Below are positions 18,565 to 28,474 of a DNA stretch of 64,000 nt, piece after piece. The stretch is taken from NCBI GenBank assembly GCA_024636505.1, contig JAGXGY010000053.1, forward strand, positions 30,300-94,299, written 5' to 3'. The DNA is from Methylobacter sp. Lineage in GTDB: Bacteria > Pseudomonadota > Gammaproteobacteria > Methylococcales > Methylomonadaceae. Under the pieces are notes generated by a model, which searched no databases, was not told the origin of the DNA, and worked only from the letters and a program-made list of their open reading frames with translations. Every line of letters begins with the position of its first letter. Within the stretch, counting starts at the first letter, position 1. The position numbers and the translations under genes were made by a program.

Positions 18565-21500
18565 ATGATTGATATAACAAAAGATCAACTTCAAGGCGCG
18601 CCGAAACTGGGCAACTACATCATCACCGAAAAACTGGGAGAAAGCTTTCAGGCCGTGGTATTCAAGGGCTACCACAAACACGTCCCCGACCAGCCGTTGA
18701 TCGTCAAACTGCTGAAGCTGCTGTCGAGCTGGGACGACCAGTCCCGACATCTGCGCCAGAAAATTGAACGCCTGAAGGTGCTGCACGATCCGCGGGTTTG
18801 TACGCCGCTCGCCCTGGAGTCCTACGGCGACCAGCAGTTTATCGTTCAGCCCTGGTTTGCCGGACAACCGCTGAACTGTTGGGCGAAACAGCAAGACCAA
18901 CTCGATCTCAACGATTTTTTTACGCTGGCCTGTACCCTGGCCGATACGCTGCAAGCGGTACACGATGCCGGCATTACCCACGGCGGCATCAAGCCCCACA
19001 ATATTCTGCTGCAACCGGGAACGCTGACCCTTAGGCTGACCGATTTCATCACCCCGCTCGACATTCGCGATGTCAGCCATTTTATCTACGACCCGGAATT
19101 CGTACGCCATACCTTGGCCTACACCTCGCCGGAACAGACCGGCCGCATCAACTATAGAGTCGATTTCTCCACCGATTTGTATTCATTAGGGATCGTGTTT
19201 TATGAGCTGCTGAGCGGCCAGCTGCCGTTTTTTTCCAGCGATCCGCTGGAGCTGATCCATTCGCATCTGGCCGAGGAAACGCCTAGAGTCAATCAGCTCA
19301 AACCGCAGATTCCCCAGGCCTTGGCCGATATTATTGCCAAACTCACCGTCAAGCAGCCGGAGAAACGTTACCAGAGCACCGCAGGGTTACTGGCCGACTT
19401 GAACCGTTGCAAGAAAGAATACACCGCCACCGGCAAGGTATCGGCGTTTACGGTGGGCCAGCATGATCGCAGCCGCCGGGTCATCTTTATTTCGAAGATG
19501 GTGGGCCGTCAGACCGAAAGCCGACTGATACAGCAGCAATACAATGAGGTGATCGGCGGCAAATTTGGCTCGGTATTTATTTCCGGCCTGTCCGGCATCG
19601 GCAAAACCCGGCTGATTCAGGAACTGCAAAAACCGCTGGTCAAAAATCGCGGTTACTTCACCTCCGGCAAATTCGACCAATACCAGAAAAACATCCCCTA
19701 CAGTTCGCTGATCCAGGCCTTGCGCAATCTGATCCGCATCTTTTTGACCGAAAGCGACGGGCGGGTGCGGCAGTGGCGGACCAAAATACTCGAGGTCGTC
19801 GAAAACAACGGCAGCGTCATCATCGATGTGTTGCCGGAGCTGGAATTCATCATCGGCCCTCAACCGGAAGTGCCGCATCTGCCGCCGGTGGAAGCCCGCA
19901 ACCGTTTCAACAATCTGTTCGGCCGGTTCCTGGCCTGTCTGGCCAGCGAGGACAATCCGCTGGTGCTGTTTATCGACGACCTGCAATGGTGCGACAGCGC
20001 CACCTTCGATTTTCTGCAGAATCTATTCGACAACCATCATGAGCATCCTTTCCTGTTTTTCATCGGCGCCTATCGGCACAACGAAGTCGACAGCAGCCAT
20101 CCGCTCAGCAAACTGATCCGCAAAATTCAGGAAAACCACAGCCCGTTCGCACAAATTCGCGTGGAGGCGCTCACCGACGCCGACTGCCACGAAATGGTGG
20201 CCTACATCCTCGATTCCTCGCTGGAAACCACGACCAACCTGGCGGAATTTATCGCCCACCTCACCGAAGGCAACCCGCTGTTCGTCAGCGAAAGTTTGGC
20301 CTGGCTGTATAACGAGGAATTGCTCAATACCGACGCCGAACAACACTGGCACTGGAACATCAAACGGATTCGCGACACGCAGATGCCGACCTCGGTGGTA
20401 GAATTGTTCAGCTCCAAAGTGGGCAAACTGCCCTCCAAAACCCTGCATATCCTCGACCACTGCGCCTGCATGGGCAACCGTTTCAGCGTCGAAGATGTGG
20501 CGCTGGTGCTGGATATACGCATTGAGCAGCTATTTGAGGATTTGAAGCCGGTCCTGAATCTGGGCATGCTGCTGGAAAACAAATCCGATCTGCAGTTCGT
20601 CCACGACAGGGTTCAGGAAGCGGTGCTACGCCAGGTCGACCCCGAGGCCAAGCCCGCCATCCACTGGCGTATCGGCAACCGCCTGCTGCAGACGATACCG
20701 GCAGGAACCGACCTGGAAACCCCGGACAACCTGTTTACCATAGCGGCCCACCTCAACCTGGGCCGTCCGGCCGATATAAGCCATGAACTTGCGTACCGGC
20801 TGGTCGACATCAATTTCCATGCCGGCAACAAAGCGCTGGATGCGCTGGCCGGCGATGCCGCCAACGATTTTTTCCAGAAAGCCCACGACTATCTGCCGGA
20901 AGATTGCTGGCAACAGGCTTACGATCTGAGTTTTCGCATTTACCAGCGTCTGGCCAAGACCGAGCTGATGTGCGGCCGTTACGAAAAATCGGAAGTGCTG
21001 CTGAATCACCTGATCGAATATGCCGCCAGCGACCTGGACAAAGCCGAAGCCCTGGCGGAACAGACCACATCGCTATCCTCATTCGGCAACTTCAACAAGG
21101 CGATAGCCATCGCCAACCGCGGCTTGGCCTATTTCGGCAAGTCGATTCCCGAACAGCCCGAGACGGCCCGGCAGCGGATGCTGGCCCTAATGGCGGACAT
21201 CGAACGGCAGGGCGATGTCTGGACCACTATCCTGCACATGCCGTTTACCCAGGACCGCAAAAGCAAGATCGAGTTGGCGTTTTACAGCGAGCTGATCCCC
21301 GATCTCTATATGTCCGGTCTGGTGCCGCAGCTGTATCTGTCGGCGGCGCAATCGACGCTGCACTGCCTGCAGGGCGGCATGGACGAATCGGTAATTTATT
21401 CGTTCTCGATCATGGGCCTCAATCTCGGCGAACAGGGCAAGTTCGAACAGGCCTTCCTTTACGAAGACCTGGCCCACGACCTGTGCGCCAAGCACCCCAA

Positions 21501-23697
21501 TACTTTTGGCGCCACCCGCGGCATGAACGGCATCGTCTGGTGCAACATGCATTCGCGCAGCCATCCGGCCGAGATCGTCGATTATTGTCACAAAGCCGTA
21601 CAGTGCGGCAAGAATTGCGGCGATTTGTATAACGCAGGTCTGTCCTACGGACCGTTGATGTGGAATTTGCTGGTGCAAGGCAACAATCTGCATTTGGTTG
21701 AAGAAGCCGCCGAGGAATGCCTGCATTTTTCCCGCAAGAACCAGCTGTCGTTCTCGGTCGGCCTTGCCGAAGCCGTGCTGGCCGGCTGGGTGGCGCCGAT
21801 GAAATCGGATTACCGGCCGGTGGACATGACTGAAACGCTGGCGCGCTGGGAAACCGACAATTATGTCTCCGCTTCCGGCAGTTATTTTGCGCTGCTGGGT
21901 TTTGCCCAGCATTATCTGGGCGATTACGCCGCAGCGGCCGTGTCCCTGCAGACTGTGGAACACTACCTGCACGGCCTGACCGATAATGTGCTGAAACGTC
22001 TCTGGTATGTCTTCCGTATCGTCAATCGCCTGCGCTGGCCGGAAGGTGCCGACTGGCCGACGCTTGAAGCGGAAATCGCGCCATTGCTGGCCGAACTGGA
22101 AATCTGGGCCGGTCTCGGACCGCTGCTGAAACCCTTTCTGGCCTTTATTCATGCCGAGATCGCCCGCGCCCGGAACCAACTGCGCGACGCCCGCAACTTG
22201 TATCTGGATGCCATCGCCATCGCCCAGGCACAAAACTACGGCCAGCTCACCGGCCATTTATACCAAGCACTGGCCGAGGTGCTGACCGCCGGCAATCTCG
22301 GCGATGCCGAACTTTACTACGATGCGGCGCGGCGCATGTACCGGGTGTGCCGCCGAGCCGATCGCAACAGCGAACTATTGCAACAGCGCCACCCTTGCAC
22401 CGACCCCGACCACGCGGTTCGCGCCGAAAAAACCGTTGCCCTCGACGCGCCGACTACCCTGCCGAATCTCGACTTCAATTATCTGATCAAATCGGCGCTG
22501 GCTCTGTCGGCGGAAGTCGATCTGGATCAGCTGATGCAAAAAATCATGAGCGTGGTGCTGGAAAGCTCGGGGGCACAGCATGGCTACCTGCTGATCAAGG
22601 AGGCGGATGAACTGCTGATCGCCGCAGAAAGCCATGTCGGCAAAAAACACATCGTTAACCGTCGGCAACTCAACCTTAACCAGACCCCCGGCAGCATCTG
22701 CCGCGCCATCGTCAATTACGTGCTGCGTACTCGTAAAAAAGTGCTGCTGCATGATGCGATGGCCGACGGCGAGTTTCAAAATACCCCGGAAGTACAGGCG
22801 CTAAGATTGCGTTCGTTGCTGTGCCTGCCGATCATCAAGCAAAACGAACTGATCGGCCTACTCTATCTGGAAAACCGGCTGTCGACAGGCGTATTTACCG
22901 CCGAAAAAACCGACATGACCGAACTGTTGACCGCCCAGGCTGCGATTTCCCTGGAAAACGCCCGCCTGCTGGAACAAACCCGGCTGGCCTATACAAAACT
23001 GCAGGAAAACCAGGAACACATGCTGCAGATGGAGAAACTCTCGGCATTGGGAACGCTGGTCGGCGGCGTGGCGCATGAGATCAACAACCCGCTGATGGGC
23101 GTAATGAATTTTGTCGAATTCGCCGCAGACAGAAGTACCGATGAAAAATCAAAGGAAGTTCTCGATCAGGCGCTGCAGCAAATTCACCGCATCAAGAAGA
23201 TTGTCAGCAACATGCTGCTATTTGTCCACAACAGATCGATCCCAAGCGGCAACTGCCGGATCGCGGAGGTCATCAGGCAAAGTCTGTTGCTGCTGGAAGG
23301 CGAATTGAGCCAAAACGGCATAGCCGTTGAGGTCGATGGCGCCGACGATCTGCCGGCCATCCGCTGCAGCGCCGACAGTATGCAACAGATTCTGGTCAAT
23401 CTGATCATTAACGCCCGCGACGCGCTAGCCGACAGCCCACAGCCGCAAATCAAAATCATGGTTAGGCCCATGGAGGAAATACTGGAACTGAGCGTAAGCG
23501 ATAACGGTTCCGGCATTCCGACAGATGTGCAAAGCAAAATTTTCGATCCGTTTTTTACCACCAAGCCGCCAGGAAAAGGTACCGGCCTGGGCTTATCGGT
23601 CATCCGCCGTCTGGTTCAGGATGTCGGGGGCAATATACAGGTGGAGAGTATAGATGGACACGGCTGCTGCATGCGGCTACGATTACCCCATGATTAA
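18565..23697 (+). CDS. Giant Ser/Thr kinase-like / AAA / TPR / GAF / histidine kinase sensor
   Basis: Product of 1710 residues. Order: Ser/Thr kinase-like domain (about 12-275), AAA_16/STAND-type ATPase (about 310-520, P-loop [24 protein letters not shown]), helical TPR-like middle (about 700-1270), GAF (about 1305-1465), dimerisation/phospho-acceptor helix with H-box [13 protein letters not shown] (about 1510), and HATPase_c with DNGSGIP and [10 protein letters not shown]. The histidine kinase half looks active. The kinase-like half does not: the HRD-type loop reads H139-G-G-I-K-P-H-N146, with Gly where the catalytic Asp belongs, and DFG reads D160-F-I. It is probably a pseudokinase used for sensing or scaffolding. 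No membrane helix is seen. The next gene is a receiver protein, a likely phosphorylation partner. Confidence 0.88.
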   Translation: MIDITKDQLQGAPKLGNYIITEKLGESFQAVVFKGYHKHVPDQPLIVKLLKLLSSWDDQSRHLRQKIERLKVLHDPRVCTPLALESYGDQQFIVQPWFAGQPLNCWAKQQDQLDLNDFFTLACTLADTLQAVHDAGITHGGIKPHNILLQPGTLTLRLTDFITPLDIRDVSHFIYDPEFVRHTLAYTSPEQTGRINYRVDFSTDLYSLGIVFYELLSGQLPFFSSDPLELIHSHLAEETPRVNQLKPQIPQALADIIAKLTVKQPEKRYQSTAGLLADLNRCKKEYTATGKVSAFTVGQHDRSRRVIFISKMVGRQTESRLIQQQYNEVIGGKFGSVFISGLSGIGKTRLIQELQKPLVKNRGYFTSGKFDQYQKNIPYSSLIQALRNLIRIFLTESDGRVRQWRTKILEVVENNGSVIIDVLPELEFIIGPQPEVPHLPPVEARNRFNNLFGRFLACLASEDNPLVLFIDDLQWCDSATFDFLQNLFDNHHEHPFLFFIGAYRHNEVDSSHPLSKLIRKIQENHSPFAQIRVEALTDADCHEMVAYILDSSLETTTNLAEFIAHLTEGNPLFVSESLAWLYNEELLNTDAEQHWHWNIKRIRDTQMPTSVVELFSSKVGKLPSKTLHILDHCACMGNRFSVEDVALVLDIRIEQLFEDLKPVLNLGMLLENKSDLQFVHDRVQEAVLRQVDPEAKPAIHWRIGNRLLQTIPAGTDLETPDNLFTIAAHLNLGRPADISHELAYRLVDINFHAGNKALDALAGDAANDFFQKAHDYLPEDCWQQAYDLSFRIYQRLAKTELMCGRYEKSEVLLNHLIEYAASDLDKAEALAEQTTSLSSFGNFNKAIAIANRGLAYFGKSIPEQPETARQRMLALMADIERQGDVWTTILHMPFTQDRKSKIELAFYSELIPDLYMSGLVPQLYLSAAQSTLHCLQGGMDESVIYSFSIMGLNLGEQGKFEQAFLYEDLAHDLCAKHPNTFGATRGMNGIVWCNMHSRSHPAEIVDYCHKAVQCGKNCGDLYNAGLSYGPLMWNLLVQGNNLHLVEEAAEECLHFSRKNQLSFSVGLAEAVLAGWVAPMKSDYRPVDMTETLARWETDNYVSASGSYFALLGFAQHYLGDYAAAAVSLQTVEHYLHGLTDNVLKRLWYVFRIVNRLRWPEGADWPTLEAEIAPLLAELEIWAGLGPLLKPFLAFIHAEIARARNQLRDARNLYLDAIAIAQAQNYGQLTGHLYQALAEVLTAGNLGDAELYYDAARRMYRVCRRADRNSELLQQRHPCTDPDHAVRAEKTVALDAPTTLPNLDFNYLIKSALALSAEVDLDQLMQKIMSVVLESSGAQHGYLLIKEADELLIAAESHVGKKHIVNRRQLNLNQTPGSICRAIVNYVLRTRKKVLLHDAMADGEFQNTPEVQALRLRSLLCLPIIKQNELIGLLYLENRLSTGVFTAEKTDMTELLTAQAAISLENARLLEQTRLAYTKLQENQEHMLQMEKLSALGTLVGGVAHEINNPLMGVMNFVEFAADRSTDEKSKEVLDQALQQIHRIKKIVSNMLLFVHNRSIPSGNCRIAEVIRQSLLLLEGELSQNGIAVEVDGADDLPAIRCSADSMQQILVNLIINARDALADSPQPQIKIMVRPMEEILELSVSDNGSGIPTDVQSKIFDPFFTTKPPGKGTGLGLSVIRRLVQDVGGNIQVESIDGHGCCMRLRLPHD

Positions 23698-23800
23698 GCT
23701 TCACCCCCAATGCATACAACTTGGACACAGACTGCTGTTTGCGGCTAAGATTTCCCCCATGCTTGGCATGTAAACCCCAAAACACAAGAGACACAATATA

Positions 23801-24502
23801 ATGGTAAGTAAAATTCTGGTAATTGATGACGATCCTGCAGTGCGCGGTGCCTTCAAACTGATTCTGGAAGAAGACAAATTCTCGGTTCGCGAAGCCGAAA
23901 ACGGTTTGCAAGGCATCGAAATGGCCCTAGCCGAACGTCCCGATCTGATTTTTCTCGATCTGCGCATGCCCGGCATCGATGGCGTGGAAACCTTGCGCCG
24001 TCTGAAAGCCATTGACGAAACGCTGAATATCTACATCGTCACTGCCTTTGCCAACGAATACATGGATCAGCTGAAAGACATACATGAGGACGGTTTTCAG
24101 TTCGAACTGGCCAGCAAGCCGCTGTCTTCGGTACAAATTCGTAATATCGCTCAAACCACCCGTATCGCCCCCCCTCAGGGAGAACGCCGCGCAATACAGC
24201 ACAAACTGGTTCTAACTTTGTACGTGGTTTCGTTGAACAGCGAAACCCGCCGTCTGGTTGAGCAGATTAGCGCTGCGCTCGCCAACCTTTACGATCCCGG
24301 ACACTGGGTTTTAAGCGTCGTCGAAGTATTGGGCATGCCGGAAAAAGCGCTGGAAAAAGACGTGTTTGCGACGCCGATGCTGGTGCGCGATGTGCCGGCA
24401 CCCGTGCTGAAACTGCTCGGCGACCTGTCGCGGGTGCCTTCAATCATCGCGGCCATTACCACCGAAGCTAAAGGAATCGGCTCACAAACCATCATCGTTT
24501 AA
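23801..24502 (+). CDS. Response regulator: receiver fused to a KaiB-like domain
   Basis: Product of 233 residues. Residues 1-118 are a CheY-like receiver with the acidic pair DD10-11 and phospho-acceptor D53 (IFLDLRMPGIDG). After a short linker, residues about 132-222 match KaiB in order: KLVLTLYVVSLNSETRRLVE, then VEVLGMPEKALEKDVFATP, then the KaiB hallmark TPML-x4-PAPVLKLLGDLS. KaiB is the fold-switching thioredoxin-like clock protein; related domains also serve as sensors in SasA-type kinases. No kaiC or kaiA is in the window, so a stress or signalling role is more likely than a clock. It lies between two histidine kinases. Confidence 0.82.
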   Translation: MVSKILVIDDDPAVRGAFKLILEEDKFSVREAENGLQGIEMALAERPDLIFLDLRMPGIDGVETLRRLKAIDETLNIYIVTAFANEYMDQLKDIHEDGFQFELASKPLSSVQIRNIAQTTRIAPPQGERRAIQHKLVLTLYVVSLNSETRRLVEQISAALANLYDPGHWVLSVVEVLGMPEKALEKDVFATPMLVRDVPAPVLKLLGDLSRVPSIIAAITTEAKGIGSQTIIV

Positions 24503-24517
24503 GCAAACTTATCGACT

Positions 24518-25942
24518 ATGATAGCCGCCCAACTCGCCAAGCTCGACCTGATTCTCGACACTATCAACGACGGCGTTTTGGTTGTCGATAGCCAAGGTGT
24601 CGTACTCTATGCCAACCAGGCTGCCGAAATCCTGCTGGCACGTAGCCCGATAATTGGTCAATCGCTGGCGATTCCAGTCAATCCTGATAAAAACAGCTAT
24701 CAGGACATCAATCTGATCCGTCCGAACGGACTCATCTGGGCGGAAATGCGTTCCGCGCCGCTGGAATGGGACGGGCAACCCGGCTACGTGATCGCCCTGC
24801 GCGACATTACCGAACGCAAGCGCGCCGAGGAAGCGCTACGTCTGGCGGATCGCCGTAAAGACGAATTTCTGGCGATGCTGGCCCACGAACTGCGCAATCC
24901 GCTGGCGCCCATCCGCAATGCTGTGCAGTTGCTAAAAATACAGGAAGCGACAGATCCCAAGCTGGCATTGAGCTGCAATATCATCGACCGCCAAGTAACG
25001 CATATGGCGCGGCTGCTCGATGACCTGCTGGATGTTGCTCGCATCATGCAGGGAAAAATCAGCCTGAAGCTCGAACGTTTCGAGCTAAGCGACATTGTGA
25101 ATAATGCGGTAGAAACCAGTCGCCCTCTGATCGAATCGCGTAGACAGGAGCTGATCATCTCACAGACGACGACACCGCAATGGATCGAAGGCGACCGTGT
25201 CCGCTTGGCGCAAGTGCTGTCCAATTTGCTGAACAACGCCGCCAAATACACCGGCGAAGGCGGTAAAATCACGTTGACCGTGATGCGGGAAGGTTCAGAT
25301 GCCGTCATCGAAGTCAGGGATACCGGCATCGGCATCGCCCCCGATATTCTTCCTCATATCTTCGACCTCTTTATTCAGGCAGACCATTCCCTGGCCCATT
25401 CCCAGGGCGGACTGGGCATTGGACTGACGCTGGTGCGCCAGCTGGTCGAAATACATGGCGGCACGATCACCGCAGCGAACGTCAGCGTCGGTCAGGGCAG
25501 CGTCTTTACGGCGCGGCTGCCGATATTGTCGATGGATTCATCCGCTGCCGAATCCGCGCTAACCGAATCCGCGTTACCGATATCCAAATTTCGTATTCTG
25601 GTTGTGGATGACTATGCCGATGCGGCGGAGAGTCTGACGATGCTGTTGCAGGCCGAAGGGCATGAGGTCGAGATGGCCGATTGCGGCATCAAAGCAATCG
25701 AGCGGGCGCAAGTATTCCATCCGCAAGTTGTGCTGCTCGATATTGGTCTCCCCGATCTGAACGGTTATGAGGTCGCCAAACGACTGCGCGCTTTGCCGGA
25801 ATTCCGGGATGCGTTCCTGATTGCATTAACCGGTTATGGACAGACTGAAGACCGTGAACTCTCGAAATCGGCAGGGTTCAACTATCACTTACTCAAGCCA
25901 TTGGATTTCAAGGAATTATCATCCTTACTGATGTCTTTATAG
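24518..25942 (+). CDS. Hybrid sensor histidine kinase (PAS-HisKA-HATPase-REC)
   Basis: Product of 474 residues without membrane helices. Residues 5-105 are a PAS domain (LDTINDGVLVVDSQGVVLYA) ending in a PAC-like TERKRAEEALR linker. The H-box FLAMLAHELRNPLAPIRNAV is near residue 120, N-box LSNLLNNAAKYT near 230, and G boxes RDTGIGI and GGLGIGLTLV follow. A C-terminal receiver (about 355-474) has VVDDYADAAES and phospho-acceptor in VVLLDIGLPDLNG. It starts 15 bases after the KaiB-type regulator and is probably in the same operon. Confidence 0.93.
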   Translation: MIAAQLAKLDLILDTINDGVLVVDSQGVVLYANQAAEILLARSPIIGQSLAIPVNPDKNSYQDINLIRPNGLIWAEMRSAPLEWDGQPGYVIALRDITERKRAEEALRLADRRKDEFLAMLAHELRNPLAPIRNAVQLLKIQEATDPKLALSCNIIDRQVTHMARLLDDLLDVARIMQGKISLKLERFELSDIVNNAVETSRPLIESRRQELIISQTTTPQWIEGDRVRLAQVLSNLLNNAAKYTGEGGKITLTVMREGSDAVIEVRDTGIGIAPDILPHIFDLFIQADHSLAHSQGGLGIGLTLVRQLVEIHGGTITAANVSVGQGSVFTARLPILSMDSSAAESALTESALPISKFRILVVDDYADAAESLTMLLQAEGHEVEMADCGIKAIERAQVFHPQVVLLDIGLPDLNGYEVAKRLRALPEFRDAFLIALTGYGQTEDRELSKSAGFNYHLLKPLDFKELSSLLMSL

Positions 25943-26241
25943 ACTATAAGTTATAGCACGGCAGGCTGGGTAGAGTAATAACTAATTCATTGCCATTGAA
26001 ATGGGTTTCACTGCGTTCTACTCGTATTCCGGTATCGAGAAAATGGAAATCTATCATACAATTAAAAGGCCTTTTACGATCATGGGAATAAAAGATGATT
26101 CCATTGACGAAGAATCCTGATCTTATGCGGCCAATCAAAAAACGCAAGCGTGGAAACAACTGATGCGGGAAATATCCTCAGGCCTAAGCTTATACAAAAA
26201 CATGGCAAAAAGTGGGTATCGATGAAAAAGATAATTGACCT
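25943..26241. other. Intergenic region
   Basis: About 300 bases without a recognisable gene or RNA. It presumably holds the promoter of the Ldh-family gene. Confidence 0.5.
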
Positions 26242-27339
26242 ATGAGCAATGCCTTAACGATATACTCATCAAGCGACTTAAGAGAATTCAGCACCCAAGT
26301 CTTTCTCCATTTTGGAATATCCAGGCAAGATGCCGAACAAGCTGCTGACGTACTCAGCCTTGCCGACCTCCGTGGTATTGATTCTCATGGAATGGCAAGA
26401 TTGCACACTTACTTTGATATGCTGACGCTAGGCAGAATCAATCCCAAGCCAAACATCCTTATCATTCGCGACAAAAAGAGTTTATGTACCGTCGATGGCG
26501 ACAACGGCTTAGGTTTAATCGTTGGACCAAAAGCCAATGAAATCGCCATGGACAAAGCGGAAGCGCATGGCTCCGGCTGGGTTAGCGTATGCAACACCAA
26601 TCACTTTGGCATTGCTTCCTATTACTCATTAAAAGCGCTGGAACGCGACATGATCGGCTGGTCGATGACCAACACCACCAAACTGGTTGCCCCGATATGG
26701 GGAGCTGAAAGAATGCTTGGCACCAATCCAATTTCGATTGCATTCCCGGGCCTAAACAACCCGCCCATTGTTATTGACTTCGCTACCAGTGCGGCGGCGT
26801 ATGGGAAGATTGAAATCGCTTTGCGCAAGGGAGCGCCTGTACCTAAAGGTTGGACCATCAACCATCAAGGCGATATGACAACCGACCCGAATGATATGAT
26901 CAATGGCGGCGCATTACTGCCGCTTGGTTCTGAACGTGAATTGGGCGGACATAAAGGTTATGCACTGGCTGCAATGGTAGACATACTAACTTCTGTTTTA
27001 AGTGGCGCAAATTGGGGGCCTTTCGCGCCTCCTTTTGCTTTGCGCCAGGAGATTCCCTCCCGAAGCGTGGGCAAAGGAATCGGACACTTTTTTGGCGCGA
27101 TGCAGATTGATGGCTTTATGGAGGTCGACGAATTCAAAAAAAGGATCGATGAATGGATCGACGTATTCAGAAATACAAAGCCGACCAAAGGCCAAAAAGC
27201 GGTTCTCATTCCCGGTGATCCTGAACACGCCGAAGAAGCCATCCGCAGAAAAAGCGGCATACCGCTGCTACAAGCCGTAGTGGATGACCTGAAAGATATT
27301 TCCAAGCAAACCGGAATTCCCTTTCCAGATCAGCAGTAG
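26242..27339 (+). CDS. Ldh family NAD(P)-dependent oxidoreductase (malate/L-lactate dehydrogenase type 2)
   Basis: Cytoplasmic dehydrogenase of the family that includes malate/L-sulfolactate/ureidoglycolate dehydrogenases, which use a fold distinct from classical LDH/MDH. The 365-residue product has the family signatures DLRGIDSHGMARL near residue 44, GSGWVSVCNTNHFGIASYY near 110 and MLGTNPISIAFPG near 155, plus GGHKGYALAAMVDIL near 235. The true substrate cannot be read from sequence. It stands alone, with no pathway neighbours. Confidence 0.85.
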   Translation: MSNALTIYSSSDLREFSTQVFLHFGISRQDAEQAADVLSLADLRGIDSHGMARLHTYFDMLTLGRINPKPNILIIRDKKSLCTVDGDNGLGLIVGPKANEIAMDKAEAHGSGWVSVCNTNHFGIASYYSLKALERDMIGWSMTNTTKLVAPIWGAERMLGTNPISIAFPGLNNPPIVIDFATSAAAYGKIEIALRKGAPVPKGWTINHQGDMTTDPNDMINGGALLPLGSERELGGHKGYALAAMVDILTSVLSGANWGPFAPPFALRQEIPSRSVGKGIGHFFGAMQIDGFMEVDEFKKRIDEWIDVFRNTKPTKGQKAVLIPGDPEHAEEAIRRKSGIPLLQAVVDDLKDISKQTGIPFPDQQ

Positions 27340-27460
27340 TTGGTTTTAATCTATGGACGGGTCTTGCCGGAAGATCTGCAGTTAATATTGAAGTCAAATC
27401 TCCCTCACCTTCTTCAGCCCTGCACTTGCCTTTTCAGGAATGAATTCAAGATAGCATTGG

Positions 27461-28474
27461 CTACCTCAACACCCCCGCCGGGCTGGAATAACTATCCAAG
27501 ACCTGCACATAATTGGCGCGTTCATAAGCGCTGGGATCGATGGCGTGTTGCTGGCTGACGCTGCCTTTTAATTGATTGACCGATTCGTATTCATGCTCGG
27601 CCAGCCACTGTTCCAGTTCGGTCAGGATTTCGCTTAAGCGACCCACGCCATGCTTTAGCAATACGCTGCAAAGATGCACCACATCGGCTCCGGCCAACAG
27701 CGCTTTCAACACATCCGGCGTCTGGTGAAAACCGCCGGTTACGGCTAAAGATAATTTAGTCCGGCCGTACAATAAAGCCGTCCAGCGGATGCGTAACAAG
27801 GCTTCCGCCGAGGATGACAATTCCAGTTTTGGCACCACTTCCAGCGTTTCCAGGTCAATATCGGGCTGATAAAAACGGTTGAATAACGCGATGCCGTCGG
27901 CTCCTGCGGCTTCCAGGCGTTTGGCGAAATGAATCGGCGAACTGAACTGCGAAGACAACTTCATCACAATCGGCACACTGACGTGGCCTTTTAATTCCCG
28001 CAAAATATCCAGATAACGCTGCTCGACTGCGTCGCTGCTTTCCTCGCTATTGGCCGCCAGATGGTAGATATTCAGCTCCAATGCGTCTGCACCCGCCTGT
28101 TGCAATTGCTTGCCGTACTCGACCCAACCGCCCAATGAGGTGCCGTTCAAACTGGCGATGACCGGAATCGCCAGCGCCGACTTGAGCTGTTGCAGATGTT
28201 CCAGATACTGTTCCTGATAGGTCTGGATGTGTTCAGGGATCGGATGGAACGAGTCCGCTTCGCCATGACCTATGGCTTGCTGATAAAAAAACCGCTCCAT
28301 TTGCTGCGCTTCGGCTTCGATTTTTTCTTCAAATAGCGAATACATCACCAGCGCCGATGCGCCTGCATCTTCCAGCCTGCGCGCGCTGTCCACATCCTTA
28401 CTCAACGGCGACGCCGACGGCACCAAGGGATTAGCCAGTTTCAAACCTAAATATTCAGTCGTTAAATCAACCAT
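27461..28474 (-). CDS. Dihydroorotate dehydrogenase-like flavoprotein paired with PFOR
   Basis: Product of 337 residues from the ATG at 28474 (MVDLTTEYLGLKLANPLVP), chosen because AAGGAGA sits just upstream. It has a TIM-barrel DHOD fold with NPLVPSASPLSKD, VIASLNGTS and a glycine-rich FMN-phosphate region (VTGGFHQTPDVLKALLAGAD). It overlaps the end of the pyruvate:ferredoxin oxidoreductase gene by 8 bases, so the two are translationally coupled. Such DHOD-like proteins are often found beside PFOR and may use or relay its electrons; a pyrimidine role is unlikely. Confidence 0.85.
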   Translation of the reverse strand: MVDLTTEYLGLKLANPLVPSASPLSKDVDSARRLEDAGASALVMYSLFEEKIEAEAQQMERFFYQQAIGHGEADSFHPIPEHIQTYQEQYLEHLQQLKSALAIPVIASLNGTSLGGWVEYGKQLQQAGADALELNIYHLAANSEESSDAVEQRYLDILRELKGHVSVPIVMKLSSQFSSPIHFAKRLEAAGADGIALFNRFYQPDIDLETLEVVPKLELSSSAEALLRIRWTALLYGRTKLSLAVTGGFHQTPDVLKALLAGADVVHLCSVLLKHGVGRLSEILTELEQWLAEHEYESVNQLKGSVSQQHAIDPSAYERANYVQVLDSYSSPAGVLR

